Shown here: in pieces, positions 1-9,339 of the stretch
Layout: every line of letters begins with the position of its first letter
Position numbering within the stretch: the stretch's first letter is position 1
NCBI RefSeq assembly: GCF_019931065.1
Contig: NZ_JAIOUQ010000002.1
Coordinates: 1-64,000, forward strand
Length of the DNA stretch: 64,000 nucleotides
Origin: Methanobacterium spitsbergense
Lineage (GTDB): Archaea; Methanobacteriota; Methanobacteria; Methanobacteriales; Methanobacteriaceae
Direction of reading: 5' to 3'
Program-made: the position numbers and the translations under genes
Notes under the pieces: generated by a model
Databases searched by the model: none
What the model saw: the letters and a program-made list of their open reading frames with translations, nothing else
What the model was told of the DNA's origin: nothing

Positions 1-77
1 AGGTTAATCGAAATTTTTTTTCACAAACCCCAACACCCATTAACTTGACAGCCTCTATTTTTTTTAGAATTTAAAAT

Positions 78-226
78 TTATAGACTTTGAAATAGTATTT
101 TGCCTCGTAATCAAGCATCACATATATAGCTTTAACTTATAAATGAATGCATTTACTCATATATGCACTCATTCATACATTTAAATAGTAACTATGTCAT
201 ATACGCAGGGCTGGATTAATTTAAAG
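78..226 (+). repeat. Dispersed intergenic repeat, copy A
   Basis: Non-coding AT-rich block. It begins with TAGACTTTGAAATAGTATTT and a TTGCCT box, continues through degenerate TTTACTCAT / CACTCATTCATA words, and ends in a GGATTAATTTAAAG box. The same order of boxes recurs near 12.0, 16.3, 54.1 and 60.4 kb. This copy is closest to the one at 16.3 kb: both share CACATATAT and TTATAAATGAATGCATTTAC. Function unknown. Confidence 0.7.
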
Positions 227-300
227 ATGTGAATAGAAGAGATGATTTTATCAAACAAAAATATATTAGTAAATATTGAGTAGAATAAATGTCCAGATGG

Positions 301-501
301 TTAACGCATTTCCATCTTCACAGAAACTAAGATAAGTCCTAATACCATTCCAAGACTAGATAAGTTTCCAATTACTCCCGCAACTACAGGACTCCTGAAA
401 TATATAACAGAAACCGTAAAAATGGCTATTGCAATTAATTCAATTCCCACAAACATACCTACCAATGCACTAATTTTAACAATTAAATTATCTAAGAACA
501 T
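301..501 (-). CDS. Small two-helix membrane protein
   Basis: 66-aa protein with no family I recognise. Two hydrophobic stretches (about residues 8-34 and 39-62) predict two membrane helices joined by a short polar turn. The ATG follows a GGAGAAAT ribosome-binding site. A shortened, decayed relative lies at 4400-4480 on the same strand, so the family has been duplicated here. The gene is monocistronic, about 200 bp downstream (in its own direction) of the SulP transporter gene. Coding status is supported by the ribosome-binding site and the related remnant; the role is unknown. Confidence 0.6.
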   Translation of the reverse strand: MFLDNLIVKISALVGMFVGIELIAIAIFTVSVIYFRSPVVAGVIGNLSSLGMVLGLILVSVKMEMR

Positions 502-696
502 GATATTTCTCCTATTGTTATAAATTCAATAAATAATAACATTATTTTTTTTTAACTTTCACCTGACAGAGTCTTTAATGATTTAATTTTTAAATCATTT
601 CACTACAGGAAGTATATTTCCTCTTTAAGTTAAACGAATTTTTTTTATAAGATTTTCTTATAAGACAAAGATTTTATTCATTGGTTTAATTGATAT

Positions 697-2196
697 TTAT
701 AATGAACGATCTTCCCAGTGATTAATATCTATTATTTCTGATGCATTGTCTAAGATTAGCCTGCAGTCTTGGCTTAAATGTTTAAGATGGACCTTTTTAT
801 CCAATTTTGCATATCTTTCAGTTACAGTATTTAATGCTTCAATTGCTGAATGATCTCTAACAGTAGATTTGCTAAAGTCAATAATTATTTCATCAGGATC
901 ATTTGAATAATCAAATATATCTTTGAAAGTGGTTACTGAACCAAAGAAAAGAGGGCCGGATATTTTGTAGTGTTTTACTTGATTTTCATCGACTGTTACT
1001 TTTGCGTTAATTCTTTTTCCACTTTCCCATGCAAATACTAATGCAGAAATAACAACTCCAACAATAACGGCTAATGCAAGGTTATTGAATATTGCAGTGA
1101 TTGAAGTGACTGTTACCATTACCACCACATCGATTCTTGGTACTTTTTTAAATATTTTCAATGAAGTCCACTCAAATGTACCTAGAGCAACCATAAACAT
1201 TAAACCAACTAATGCGGCCATAGGTATTTTTTCCACTAGTGAAGAGCCTGCCAGGATGAATATTAATAATCCCAGGGCTGCCACAATTCCAGAAATTCGG
1301 GTTCTACCTCCTGAAGTGATGTTAATAATGCTTTGGCCCACCATGGCACAGCCACCCATTCCACTAAAGAACCCACAAACTAGATTTGCTACTCCCTGAC
1401 CTATACTTTCTTTATTTCCCCGTCCACGGGTTTCTGTCATTTCATCTATAATATTCAGTGTCAATAAACTTTCAATCAATCCAACTAAAGCCATTATAAT
1501 GGAATAAGGTAATATGATTTGAAGAGTTTCAAGATTCAATGGAACTAATGGTATGTGAAATGCAGGAAAACCTCCGGCAATTGAAGTTATGTCACCAACT
1601 GTTTTTGTAGAAATTTGGAATATTATTGTAATAGCTGAAACTACCACAATTGCAGTTAAAGCTGCAGGAACAGCTTTTGTAACCTTAGGCAACAGATAAA
1701 TAATAGCCATTGTTAATGCTACAAATCCTAACATTATCCAAAGTGTAGGTCCGGTTATCCAGCTTCCATCCCCGGTTTTAAACTGTGCAAACTGTGCAAC
1801 AAAAATGAGTATTGCTAGACCATTTAAAAAACCGAACATTACAGCATGTGGAACTAAACGAACGAATTTTCCGAGCTTTAAAATACCAATTGCTATTTGA
1901 ATAAGACCCATTAAAATTATAGCTGCAAATAAATATTCAACACCATGCTGCACTACCAAAGCAACTATTACCACTGCTATAGAACCAGTAGCACCGGAGA
2001 TCATTCCAGGTCTGCCACCAATCATAGTTGTTATCAATCCTATAATAAAAGCCGTGTATAATCCAATTAAAGGATTTACATGTGCAATTATTGAAAAAGC
2101 AACAGCTTCAGGTACTAGAGCTAAAGCTACGGTAATACCTGATAAAACATCATCTTTAAGATTTAACTTAATTTTATTTTTAAAATTTAAAAACAT
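697..2196 (-). CDS. SulP-family anion transporter with STAS domain
   Basis: 499-aa member of the SulP (SLC26-like) family of secondary anion transporters or channels. The N-terminal 390 residues are mostly hydrophobic with 10 or more membrane helices. They contain the SulP-type early segment with ALVPEAVAFS and the GGRPGMISGATGS region near residue 60. A cytoplasmic STAS domain occupies about residues 405-490. Family members carry sulfate, bicarbonate or other anions, and the substrate cannot be told from sequence. The length is normal for short prokaryotic SulP proteins. It has its own spacer on both sides, so it is probably transcribed alone. Confidence 0.9.
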   Translation of the reverse strand: MFLNFKNKIKLNLKDDVLSGITVALALVPEAVAFSIIAHVNPLIGLYTAFIIGLITTMIGGRPGMISGATGSIAVVIVALVVQHGVEYLFAAIILMGLIQIAIGILKLGKFVRLVPHAVMFGFLNGLAILIFVAQFAQFKTGDGSWITGPTLWIMLGFVALTMAIIYLLPKVTKAVPAALTAIVVVSAITIIFQISTKTVGDITSIAGGFPAFHIPLVPLNLETLQIILPYSIIMALVGLIESLLTLNIIDEMTETRGRGNKESIGQGVANLVCGFFSGMGGCAMVGQSIINITSGGRTRISGIVAALGLLIFILAGSSLVEKIPMAALVGLMFMVALGTFEWTSLKIFKKVPRIDVVVMVTVTSITAIFNNLALAVIVGVVISALVFAWESGKRINAKVTVDENQVKHYKISGPLFFGSVTTFKDIFDYSNDPDEIIIDFSKSTVRDHSAIEALNTVTERYAKLDKKVHLKHLSQDCRLILDNASEIIDINHWEDRSL

Positions 2197-2411
2197 AAAA
2201 TTATCAACCCAATCATTTCTTTTTGATATAAAGTATTACATATTCACTAAAAATTCAAAATAAGAAAATCTAACTGACCAAGTTTCATAATTGATAAATT
2301 ATTCAAATATATACCAAAAAAACAAGTATCCTAATTATGATAACTCTTTAATTTGGAATAAAACTTAGAAAGAAATGATTTTCCGTTCTATTAATGATTT
2401 GGGCTGATTGT

Positions 2412-3773
2412 TCAAGGTTTTCCAGTTGTTGGTCCATCGAATACTTGTGCCTGTCCATTACGAAGTAAGTGAATATCTCTGCCCAGTTTATAACCCTCTT
2501 CTTCGGCTAATTCAGCATATGCTGTCAACATTTCAAGGTTTCCATGGGCAGGTATTAGATGGTTAGCGTTGAGCATTCTTATGAAGTCACGATGGTCTTC
2601 ACGACCAGCATGGCCTGAAACATGTGCGTTGGTAAATATTCTCGCACCACTCGACTTGAGTCTTCTCTCCATAAGGTTACGGTTGGCTCTATTCAGTGGG
2701 TTGGGTATTACAGGTGCAGATATTACAATATTGTCTCCCTGTTGTACATTGAACATGGTTTTTCCGTTGGCGATTCGTGGAAGCAGTGCATCTGGTTCTC
2801 CCTGGTGGCCTGTTGTGACCAGGATGTATTCGCCCCTGTTTTCATCTGCTCTTGCAAGGGCTCTGTTAATTGCTTTTGGACTTCCATAAACACTAGTATT
2901 CTCAGGAAGTTTCAATATTCCCATGGTCTCGGCCATTGTACAATAACGTTCCATTGAACGTCCTAAAAGGAGGATTTTACGGTTACTATCAGCAGCAATG
3001 TTACATATGGCTTGTATTCTTTCTATGTGGGATGCAAAGGTAGTTACTAACATTCCATTATCCTCTTTTAACGGTTCTTCCATTATATCTTTGAGTACTA
3101 TCCTTGCTATTTTTTCTGAGTGAGTTTTTACTTGATCCTTCTCTGCTGCACGTGTAGTGTCAATAATTGCAGCTAAAACTCCTTTTCGTCCCAGTTCTCT
3201 GAATCTTTGGTAGTCTGGTGGTGGTGAAAGTGTTTGGTGGTTGTCAAATTTGAAGTCATTGGAGTATACTATGATACCTGCTGATGTGTGGAGAACTGGT
3301 GTTACTGCCTGTGGTATACTGTGGGTTGTATGAACAAATTCTAATGTTATGTCTTTAGATATTTGACAATTTTCACCGGAATTTAAGACTTTAAGAGGAT
3401 TTGTAAACTTAAATTTTCTTTCGCCCTTGATGGTTTTCTCGATTAATGCCATTGTGTATGGTGTAGCAATTAATGGTGCTTCATACCGGTGTGCGAGTTT
3501 TGCAACTGCACCTATGTGGTCCAAGTGTCCATGAGTAAAAACAATTGCCCTTACTTTACCATCAACATCTTTCATTAATGTATCATCAGGGATTACGCCC
3601 CTTTCAATGAGGTCTAAACTGTGCATTCTTTCTATATTCGTATCTTCGTGGATATGAAGGCGGTCAAGGTGTATTCCCATGTCGAATATTACGATATCTT
3701 CTCCTATCTTGATAGCGGTCATATTTTTGCCCACTTCCTCATATCCTCCCACTGCAATTACTTCAACACTCAT
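2412..3773 (-). CDS. rnj: Archaeal ribonuclease J (beta-CASP metallo-beta-lactamase)
   Basis: 453-aa metallo-beta-lactamase/beta-CASP nuclease, expected to act as an RNA 5'-3' exonuclease or endonuclease in mRNA decay and processing. The zinc-binding signature HGHLDH is at residues 81-86. Further metal ligands appear in the THSIPQ and NAHVSGHAGRED segments, and the HGNLEML C-terminal motif is present. The length matches archaeal aRNase J, which lacks the bacterial C-terminal extension. It starts at the ATG of MSVEVIAVGG, preceded by AAGGAGAAT. The gene stands alone, with a gene-poor 600-bp spacer upstream. Confidence 0.92.
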   Translation of the reverse strand: MSVEVIAVGGYEEVGKNMTAIKIGEDIVIFDMGIHLDRLHIHEDTNIERMHSLDLIERGVIPDDTLMKDVDGKVRAIVFTHGHLDHIGAVAKLAHRYEAPLIATPYTMALIEKTIKGERKFKFTNPLKVLNSGENCQISKDITLEFVHTTHSIPQAVTPVLHTSAGIIVYSNDFKFDNHQTLSPPPDYQRFRELGRKGVLAAIIDTTRAAEKDQVKTHSEKIARIVLKDIMEEPLKEDNGMLVTTFASHIERIQAICNIAADSNRKILLLGRSMERYCTMAETMGILKLPENTSVYGSPKAINRALARADENRGEYILVTTGHQGEPDALLPRIANGKTMFNVQQGDNIVISAPVIPNPLNRANRNLMERRLKSSGARIFTNAHVSGHAGREDHRDFIRMLNANHLIPAHGNLEMLTAYAELAEEEGYKLGRDIHLLRNGQAQVFDGPTTGKP

Positions 3774-4399
3774 TCTATATTCTCCTTGAATCCTATTTCT
3801 TCTTCAACATTCTGGTTGAATATGTTTAAATATTTTAATTTTCTGTCTGAATACATTTTGTTCTTCCTTTTTATATTCTATCTAAATTTTTCCTTTTTAT
3901 GCCATTTATGGCTATTATCGTGAATTATTGATTTTTAGCTATTTTAGAAGGTTGGATGGCTCTAAGTCTCCGTATACACTTCAATATGTAAACTAAATTT
4001 CATGATGTTAAATCATTTTTAAGATCCTTGTTGATTCCATCAACTTGGAACTATGAAAACATTATCAAAATTAGTTAAAACATCAGAAAAGTAATTTTTT
4101 TTTTATTATACTCATAAGACGTTATATATGCTAATTCTTTCTAGAAATGAAATATTATCACTTACTATAGAAAAAATGTATCTATACTTACAAAAAAAGC
4201 TAATTTAACCTGAACTTAATAAATATTTAGCCAATTTAACTATCAAAAACTCATAAAAATGTTAGTTCAGTCACTATACCCTTTTTTGTATGATTATCCA
4301 TATATACTTATGTGAAAATAAATAGACGAAATGTCAAATAAAATGAAAAAAAAGAATTTGATAAAAAATGAATGTTTCAGTGTTAATTCATATCCTTCT
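3774..4399. other. Long AT-rich spacer upstream of RNase J
   Basis: About 600 bp with no credible gene: ORFs are short and lack ribosome-binding sites. It should hold the RNase J promoter. It contains many oligo-A/T runs and no copy of the dispersed repeat family. Confidence 0.5.
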
Positions 4400-4480
4400 T
4401 CACAAATACAAAAATGTTCCTAACATCATTGCAAGACGGGTAATGTTTCCAATTATTTTGTCTAAGTTATCTATAAACAA
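4400..4480 (-). pseudogene. Decayed, internally deleted copy of the 66-aa membrane protein
   Basis: The minus strand reads TTG then FIDNLDKIIGNITRLAMMLG before a stop codon. This matches the first residues (FLDNL) and the C-terminal part (VIGNLSSLGMVLG) of the protein at 301-501, with the middle, including the first membrane helix, deleted. The GAGGAGAT ribosome-binding site is kept. I read it as a remnant of a tandem or dispersed duplication. A 26-aa functional peptide is possible but less likely. Confidence 0.6.
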
Positions 4481-4585
4481 GAATATCTCCTCTTTTTTTA
4501 AATAGAAAGTTTTTAATCTGATAAGTTTAATGTATGAAATTTAAATGTGATATCATTTAAATCTAACTTTAAAAATAAGTAAAGA

Positions 4586-4625
4586 GGAGCCTGTTAGGAC
4601 TCCATATTAGTATTTGTCCTTTCTA
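4586..4625 (-). terminator. Stem-loop terminator of the DUF2769-like gene
   Basis: On the minus strand GGAGTCCT, a three-base loop and AGGCTCC form a 7-bp stem with one bulged T, followed by a T-rich run. It lies about 55 bp beyond the stop codon of the 104-aa Cys-rich gene. Confidence 0.5.
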
Positions 4626-4657
4626 TCAATCTAAGTATTCATCCTTAATTAGTGCTT

Positions 4658-4972
4658 CTATTTTGCTTCTCCGTCTCTGCAGAAATATCCCATGGGTTGT
4701 CCGTTTGCAAGGTTGTATTCTTTCCAAAGGTCACATTCGTTACATATGCACATTTTACTGAAATCAACATCTTCGCATACACCTTTTCCATTTGCGCAAT
4801 ACATTCCTGGAACCATTTCGGGTTTGGGCATCATTTTGCTTTCTTTTATTTTTGGCATCATTTCCATGGCTTTCATCTTTTTTTCTTTCACACACATACT
4901 TTCAGCCTGAGTTGGACAATTTTTGCAGATGCACTTATCCCAATTTTCCATATTAAATTCAATTTTACCCAT
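4658..4972 (-). CDS. DUF2769-like cysteine-rich protein
   Basis: 104-aa soluble protein with two Cys clusters. The first is CICKNCPTQ near residue 15, the second CICNECDLWKEYNL near residue 74, with further Cys at YCANGKG and YFCRDGE. This is the pattern of the DUF2769 family, probably a metal or Fe-S binding module. The start is set by a strong AGAGAGGTGAT ribosome-binding site eight or so bases before the ATG. The next gene in its upstream direction (5061-6560) carries a related Cys-rich domain at its N-terminus, suggesting a shared redox or metal role. The actual ligand is not shown by sequence. Confidence 0.75.
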   Translation of the reverse strand: MGKIEFNMENWDKCICKNCPTQAESMCVKEKKMKAMEMMPKIKESKMMPKPEMVPGMYCANGKGVCEDVDFSKMCICNECDLWKEYNLANGQPMGYFCRDGEAK

Positions 4973-5060
4973 AATAAATCACCTCTCTATAAGAAATATA
5001 TGCACTCCCTCGGATATATTTTTTACTAGATTTAACTGAAATCATGACTTTATGATTCAT

Positions 5061-6560
5061 TTAGTTAAGATATTGTCCGTTCATCCAGCGAATATTTGTG
5101 AGTTTGGCCATATCTGGACTTTCAGAGCGAATATCTTCCTTAGAAAGTAAATTTGTATCGTTTTTTCCTACGATACGAGTTAGGTTAGCAATTTCTTCCG
5201 TTGATAATTGTATAAAATTAGTCAACTTTGAAATTCCTTCGCCAATATCCAGTTGTTTGATTAGTTCTGGATTTTGTGTAGCAATACCAGTTGGACAAAG
5301 ACCGGAGTAACATACTCTATACTGCTGACAATTAATTGCTATCAAAGCTGTGGTACCGATATAAACTGCATCAGCACCTAAAGCTAAACATTTAGCAAAA
5401 TCAGCAGAGCTACGCAGACCTCCACCAGCTATTAAAGTTGTTTTATCTTTAACACCTAGATCATCAAGTGTTTTAAATGCAAGTGGAATAGCCACAAAGA
5501 CAGGCATACCAACATTATCACGTACATATAAATTAGTAGCTCCAGTTCCTCCACCAAAACCATCAAGGGCTATGAAATCCATACCCACTTCAGCTAAAAC
5601 TTCAACATCTGCTTCTACATCTCCACATCCGATTTTAGCACCAATCGGGACACCATTTGTAAGTTCACGAAGCCATTTTACCTTATCTTTTATAGCATCA
5701 ACATCTGTCATATCCGAGTGATGTGCAGGTGAATAAGATGATTCACCCTTTTTAAGACCTCTCATTCTTGCAACTTCAGGTGTAATCTTTTCTGCGGGCA
5801 AATAACTTCCTTTACCCGGGTATGCTCCTTGTCCAAATCTGATTTCAATTGCTGCTGCAGATTTAAGTATGTCTTCATCTACTCCGTATCTGCCAGTTGA
5901 GTATTGTACTATTTTGTAATCTAAGTTAGTTGTTCTGTTTTCGTCTATTATTCCGCCTTCACCTGAATTGTATGCGATTTTTAGTTTTTCTGCAGCTTCA
6001 GCTATTATTATTTTCACATTTTTGGAAACAGCACCAAAACTCATTCCCGATATCATAATGGGTGATGAAACTTTTAATGGTTTTTTAGCATTTGGACCTA
6101 ATGTTAAAGTAGTGTTAACTGGTTCTTCAATGTTTAAAGGTATTTTATTTACTTGAGCTGGCACAAAAAATAGTTCATCGAGTGAAAACAATTGTTTCTT
6201 CCTTGAACCCATTGCCACTACTATATTTTGGCCGTTGAGGCTTTGATCTTTTATATCTACAATTTTGTTATAGAAATGGGAGTCTTCATTTGCCTTTTGT
6301 TTTCGCATTAGGATTTTACTTGTACCGGTTTCAACTTTGTCACAGTAGTAGTTTCCTTTCAATTTGTTTTCAGAATATATTGGGCATTTGCTACAGAGAC
6401 ATCCTTTGGCATTAATTTCACATTTACTAGCTTTTTTACCACAAAATAAAATTTCACCTTCACAATCATGAGGATAGCTAGGACATAATCTACAATAACA
6501 CCTACTCCTATTCTCCTCAGAATCTACAACATTAATCCGTATCTTCCTTGATTCCACCAT
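5061..6560 (-). CDS. Glutamate synthase-like FMN-binding protein with Cys-rich N-terminal domain
   Basis: 499-aa protein of the archaeal glutamate synthase alpha/GltB2 type, with an FMN-binding TIM barrel. Residues 1-90 form a Cys-rich module (CRLCPSYPHDC, CGKKASKC, CLCSKCPIYSENKL, YYCD) resembling the DUF2769-like protein encoded next door. Residues 120-470 are the synthase barrel: GMSFGAVS, the glycine-rich LDGFGGGTGAT and the cluster-binding CYSGLCPTGIATQNPEL. It should transfer ammonia to 2-oxoglutarate or act as a related FMN oxidoreductase; no glutaminase domain is present. The start ATG follows GAGGGT. The gene is about 90 bp from its Cys-rich neighbour on the same strand, so co-transcription is possible. 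Confidence 0.85.
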   Translation of the reverse strand: MVESRKIRINVVDSEENRSRCYCRLCPSYPHDCEGEILFCGKKASKCEINAKGCLCSKCPIYSENKLKGNYYCDKVETGTSKILMRKQKANEDSHFYNKIVDIKDQSLNGQNIVVAMGSRKKQLFSLDELFFVPAQVNKIPLNIEEPVNTTLTLGPNAKKPLKVSSPIMISGMSFGAVSKNVKIIIAEAAEKLKIAYNSGEGGIIDENRTTNLDYKIVQYSTGRYGVDEDILKSAAAIEIRFGQGAYPGKGSYLPAEKITPEVARMRGLKKGESSYSPAHHSDMTDVDAIKDKVKWLRELTNGVPIGAKIGCGDVEADVEVLAEVGMDFIALDGFGGGTGATNLYVRDNVGMPVFVAIPLAFKTLDDLGVKDKTTLIAGGGLRSSADFAKCLALGADAVYIGTTALIAINCQQYRVCYSGLCPTGIATQNPELIKQLDIGEGISKLTNFIQLSTEEIANLTRIVGKNDTNLLSKEDIRSESPDMAKLTNIRWMNGQYLN

Positions 6561-6593
6561 ACTTTTACCCTCTAGAAAAAAATTTTTATTTAT

Positions 6594-6938
6594 TTATAAT
6601 CCATTTTTTTGAATTTCTTTTTTGAGTTCTTTTGATTCTTTGTCCATGAAATATCCTATTACTGTACGTATACCTACAATTACGGCTAGTGTGGTGATTT
6701 GAGAGAATGTTGGTTCGGTGATGGTTTTTATAAGGTCACCCGCTATAAAAAATTCCAATCCAAGCGCAATTTTGGAAGTGAAATTAAATCGAATCTCAGC
6801 ATAATAAAAATGTTTTCTTCTTATTTCAGATACTAAAGTTTTGATTGTTGCTAATATGCCACCATAAATGATTATAATCGAACCTACTACTGAAAACGCT
6901 ATTGGAACCCATGTAATTATCAATTCATACCAATTAAT
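6594..6938 (-). CDS. DUF1622-like membrane protein (non-ATG start)
   Basis: Small integral membrane protein with three helices (near WVPIAFSVVGSIIIIYGG, IALGLEFFIAGDLIK and LAVIVGIRTVIGYF), resembling the DUF1622 family. The function of that family is unknown. A TTG at 6923 is the first standard start. However, a strong GGAGG at 6947-6951 points instead to in-frame ATT (6938) or ATC (6941), which would add residues INWYE before that TTG. I place the start at 6938 on ribosome-binding-site spacing; 6923 is the conservative alternative. It lies 33 bp beyond the start of the synthase-like gene, on the same strand and upstream of it. Confidence 0.7.
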   Translation of the reverse strand: MNWYELIITWVPIAFSVVGSIIIIYGGILATIKTLVSEIRRKHFYYAEIRFNFTSKIALGLEFFIAGDLIKTITEPTFSQITTLAVIVGIRTVIGYFMDKESKELKKEIQKNGL

Positions 6939-7149
6939 GATCTCAACCTCCTATTAGGCAAATTAAGATTTGTTGATGATTTAACAAGAATAGTTGTTAT
7001 TTCAGGGAATAATGGCCAGAATTTCTAAATTTAAGGGAACCATGGGCAGATAAAATATAGGTGTCCTCTTGCAATGGATCCCATGTCTTCAACGGTTTTG
7101 GTGGGAATATTTGAGACAATGGTATTCTAATTTTAAGTTTGGAGATTTT

Positions 7150-7506
7150 TTACTCTTTTAACCATTTCCATGCATCTTTTATATCATCTGGGTTGAAAAA
7201 CTTTGCTTCTATGGAATAAAAAGGTTCTGCAAGATTTGTTATACACTTTTCCCAAGTTTTATCCCCAACGACGGCCATTTTATTTATTTTCTTGCGGTAT
7301 GTACGGCCAAAGTTAAAATCAGCCCCCCATGCATCTATATCTTCCCATTTGAATTGTGTTATATCCATAAGTAGGGAGATTGATCCTTCTTTGTCTACAA
7401 GAGCTTGCACTTCGGGTACCAATATTTTATAATCTTCTTTAGAAATATCTCCTATCATTTTGAATCCCAATATATTTCCTTTACTTTCACTCATTTTTGT
7501 AATCAT
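7150..7506 (-). CDS. SpoIIAA/STAS-like protein
   Basis: 118-aa cytosolic protein resembling the SpoIIAA-like STAS-fold family (DUF3478 type). It has alternating strands and helices, with the conserved middle segment LLMDITQFKWEDIDAWGADF and the late MAVVGDKTWEKC. Such proteins may bind lipids or small hydrophobic molecules, but the family is poorly characterised. The ATG at 7506 follows AAGGAGAA. A second ATG (MSESKGN) five codons in is possible. The gene is monocistronic. Confidence 0.75.
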   Translation of the reverse strand: MITKMSESKGNILGFKMIGDISKEDYKILVPEVQALVDKEGSISLLMDITQFKWEDIDAWGADFNFGRTYRKKINKMAVVGDKTWEKCITNLAEPFYSIEAKFFNPDDIKDAWKWLKE

Positions 7507-8037
7507 TTTTTTTCTCCTTTTATTCTATGGATTAACAGATTCTATGGATTTTTCATTAAAGTTTATCTTATATACTGGTTTAAAGATGGGTCAATGAATC
7601 CCTATTAAATGAGGATAGAAATATTCGAATTATATTTGCAGTTATCTGGGCCAGAAATATAAAACAGAAGCCATTAAAATATGTTAAGACAATTTTTTCT
7701 AATATATATTAAGATACAACATTTCCACCAACTATTCTATGTTTTCAAAGAAAGATGAATTTAACTATTTTAAATTCATCCAGTAATAAAAGGTTTATAA
7801 TCTCTCATGTGATGTGCAAATAAAATTGAACCTTTTGTGTGGATATGGTAGTTGTGAAATGTACTGAATATAACTATTGCTGATTGTTATTCTCTAAGTA
7901 TGATGGATAGTCATTTTGAACGTGAATCGTTACTAATAATAGTTAGAATGTTATAAACACTAATTGATGGATAAGAGTAATGAACATTTAAGTGAGTTGG
8001 GGCGATATTAATTCTTAAAAAAGAATGGAGGTAAGGA
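7507..8037. other. Intergenic region with a short repeat fragment
   Basis: About 530 bp between divergent genes. It contains a 29-bp fragment (7882-7910, TTCTCTAAGTATGATGGATA) matching the left edge of the dispersed repeat copy at 11991, and otherwise only AT-rich sequence. The promoter of the methyltransferase gene must lie at its right end. Confidence 0.45.
7882..7910 (+). repeat. Dispersed repeat, minimal fragment (copy I)
   Basis: GATTGTTATTCTCTAAGTAT followed by GATGGATAG matches GATGGTATTCTCTAAGTATG followed by AAAGATAG at 11991. Only this edge of the repeat is recognisable here. Confidence 0.4.
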
Positions 8038-8808
8038 ATGACTTCTGAAAACGTTTCAAACACTATGGCAAACATCGACGAGATGATGTATTCATGTGGA
8101 GTTGAAATACTTCATCCCGGCGGTTTGGAAAAAACCTTTGAAATGGCAAATGACTGCAAAATAAATAAAGATTCAAATGTTTTAGATATTGGGAGTGGAA
8201 AGGGAATTACAGCGATCCATATTGCACAGAAATATGGCTGCAATATTATCGGCGTGGATATGTCAAGCAACATGGTCGAGTACGCAAAACAAGCTGTTTC
8301 CAAAAAAAAGCTTTCGGAGAAAATAAGTTTTATGAACCTCGATGCGCAAAAACTCCCCTTTGATGATAATTCATTCGATGTAGTTTTCGCGGAATGCTCC
8401 ACGGTTTTGATGGATAAAGAGAGAGCTTTCAGAGAATTTATAAGAGTTACAAAGCCAGGCGGGTATGTAGCCGACCTTGAGATGAGCTGGCAAAAGGTTC
8501 CTGATAAGAAGGCCGTTGATAAAGCATTTGAAATTTGGGGGGGATTTTCAACCAAGACCTTTGACGAGTGGCGTGACTTCTATATTAAGATGGGTTTAAC
8601 TGACATAAAGATAAATAATTTTTCAGACAAAATGCAAAACATGGAGATGTTATATATCAAGACTCTTGGCATTACTGGCATTTTGAAAATGAGCTGGTAC
8701 ATGTTGATAAACAAAAGTTTAAGAAGAGGCATGATTGAGTATAACAATTTTTTTAAAGATAGCAAGGACTATATCGGTTATGGATATTTTGTAGGAAGGA
8801 AAGAATGA
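8038..8808 (+). CDS. Class I SAM-dependent methyltransferase
   Basis: 256-aa methyltransferase of the UbiE/Methyltransf_11 type. The SAM-binding motif I VLDIGSGKG is at residues 48-56, the acidic end of strand 2 is at GVDMSSNMVEYA, and the post-motif regions NLDAQKLPFDDNSFDVVFAE and RVTKPGG are present. The C-terminal 90 residues likely confer substrate choice, and no substrate can be named. It starts at ATG after TGGAGGTAAGGA, a strong ribosome-binding site. The reading frame is isolated; its codon use looks slightly less AT-biased than its neighbours, a weak hint of separate origin. Confidence 0.85.
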   Translation: MTSENVSNTMANIDEMMYSCGVEILHPGGLEKTFEMANDCKINKDSNVLDIGSGKGITAIHIAQKYGCNIIGVDMSSNMVEYAKQAVSKKKLSEKISFMNLDAQKLPFDDNSFDVVFAECSTVLMDKERAFREFIRVTKPGGYVADLEMSWQKVPDKKAVDKAFEIWGGFSTKTFDEWRDFYIKMGLTDIKINNFSDKMQNMEMLYIKTLGITGILKMSWYMLINKSLRRGMIEYNNFFKDSKDYIGYGYFVGRKE

Positions 8809-9339
8809 AATTGGTGAACTGTATTCATTATAAATATTGCTAATTCAACTGAAATTGAAAAGTGGAATACTAACCAGATTATGAAGGTGTGTTGCCTGCA
8901 TATCTTCCGGCTTAGACCAGTATTAGATAAAATGAATTGGAAATATACTATTTTATAATTATTTATCTGTTTGAGATGTAATGAATTCACGAACCAAAAT
9001 ATGTATTTAACAAAAATGTTTAGTTTTTAAATAATAGTTATCATAAATAAATTCCGAAATAACTTATCGCAACAACTTATAGAACACTTGATGGTACGTA
9101 CTTCATTATATACAATTTTATTTCTCAAAAAAAAAGTTATTTCGTTCAAGTAAACCATGGTAAAATAAATTTTATGAATTTTATTTTGTGTGTATTCAAT
9201 TATGTGAAAAAGTCACCAAAATACTTTTTTTTACTTAAAAGTCTTTCTATTAGGTTGTTATTAAACAATATATATTAATAGTCCATATTGTAAAAATATT
9301 AAAGGATGGTAAATAATTTTTTTGGGAGGGGGTGGAAAG
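8809..9339. other. Intergenic region upstream of the adhesin gene
   Basis: About 530 bp. It contains a repeat fragment at 8862-8907 and several AT-rich stretches. A candidate TATA-like stretch (ACAATATATATTAATAG) lies near 9265-9285, a reasonable distance before the adhesin ribosome-binding site. I see no gene. Confidence 0.45.
8862..8907 (+). repeat. Dispersed repeat, edge fragment (copy H)
   Basis: GTGGAATACTAACCAGATTA followed by TGAAGGTGTGTTGCCTGCAT matches, with few differences, the outer edge of the minus-strand copy at 60364-60558 (GTGGATACTAACCAAATTAA then TAAGGTGTGTTGCC). This extends the element beyond the part shared by the other copies. Confidence 0.6.

Noticed and set aside
78..226. 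Calling the dispersed repeats insertion sequences
   Set aside because: No terminal inverted repeats, no target duplications and no transposase fragments are seen in any copy, unlike the element at 11761.
2225..2233. TATA box of the SulP gene (CTTTATATC on the minus strand)
   Set aside because: It lies only about 30 bp before the ATG, so transcription from it would exclude the GGTTGAT ribosome-binding site. Not called.
2569..2957. Plus-strand open frames inside the RNase J gene
   Set aside because: They are antisense shadows of a well-supported gene and have no ribosome-binding sites.
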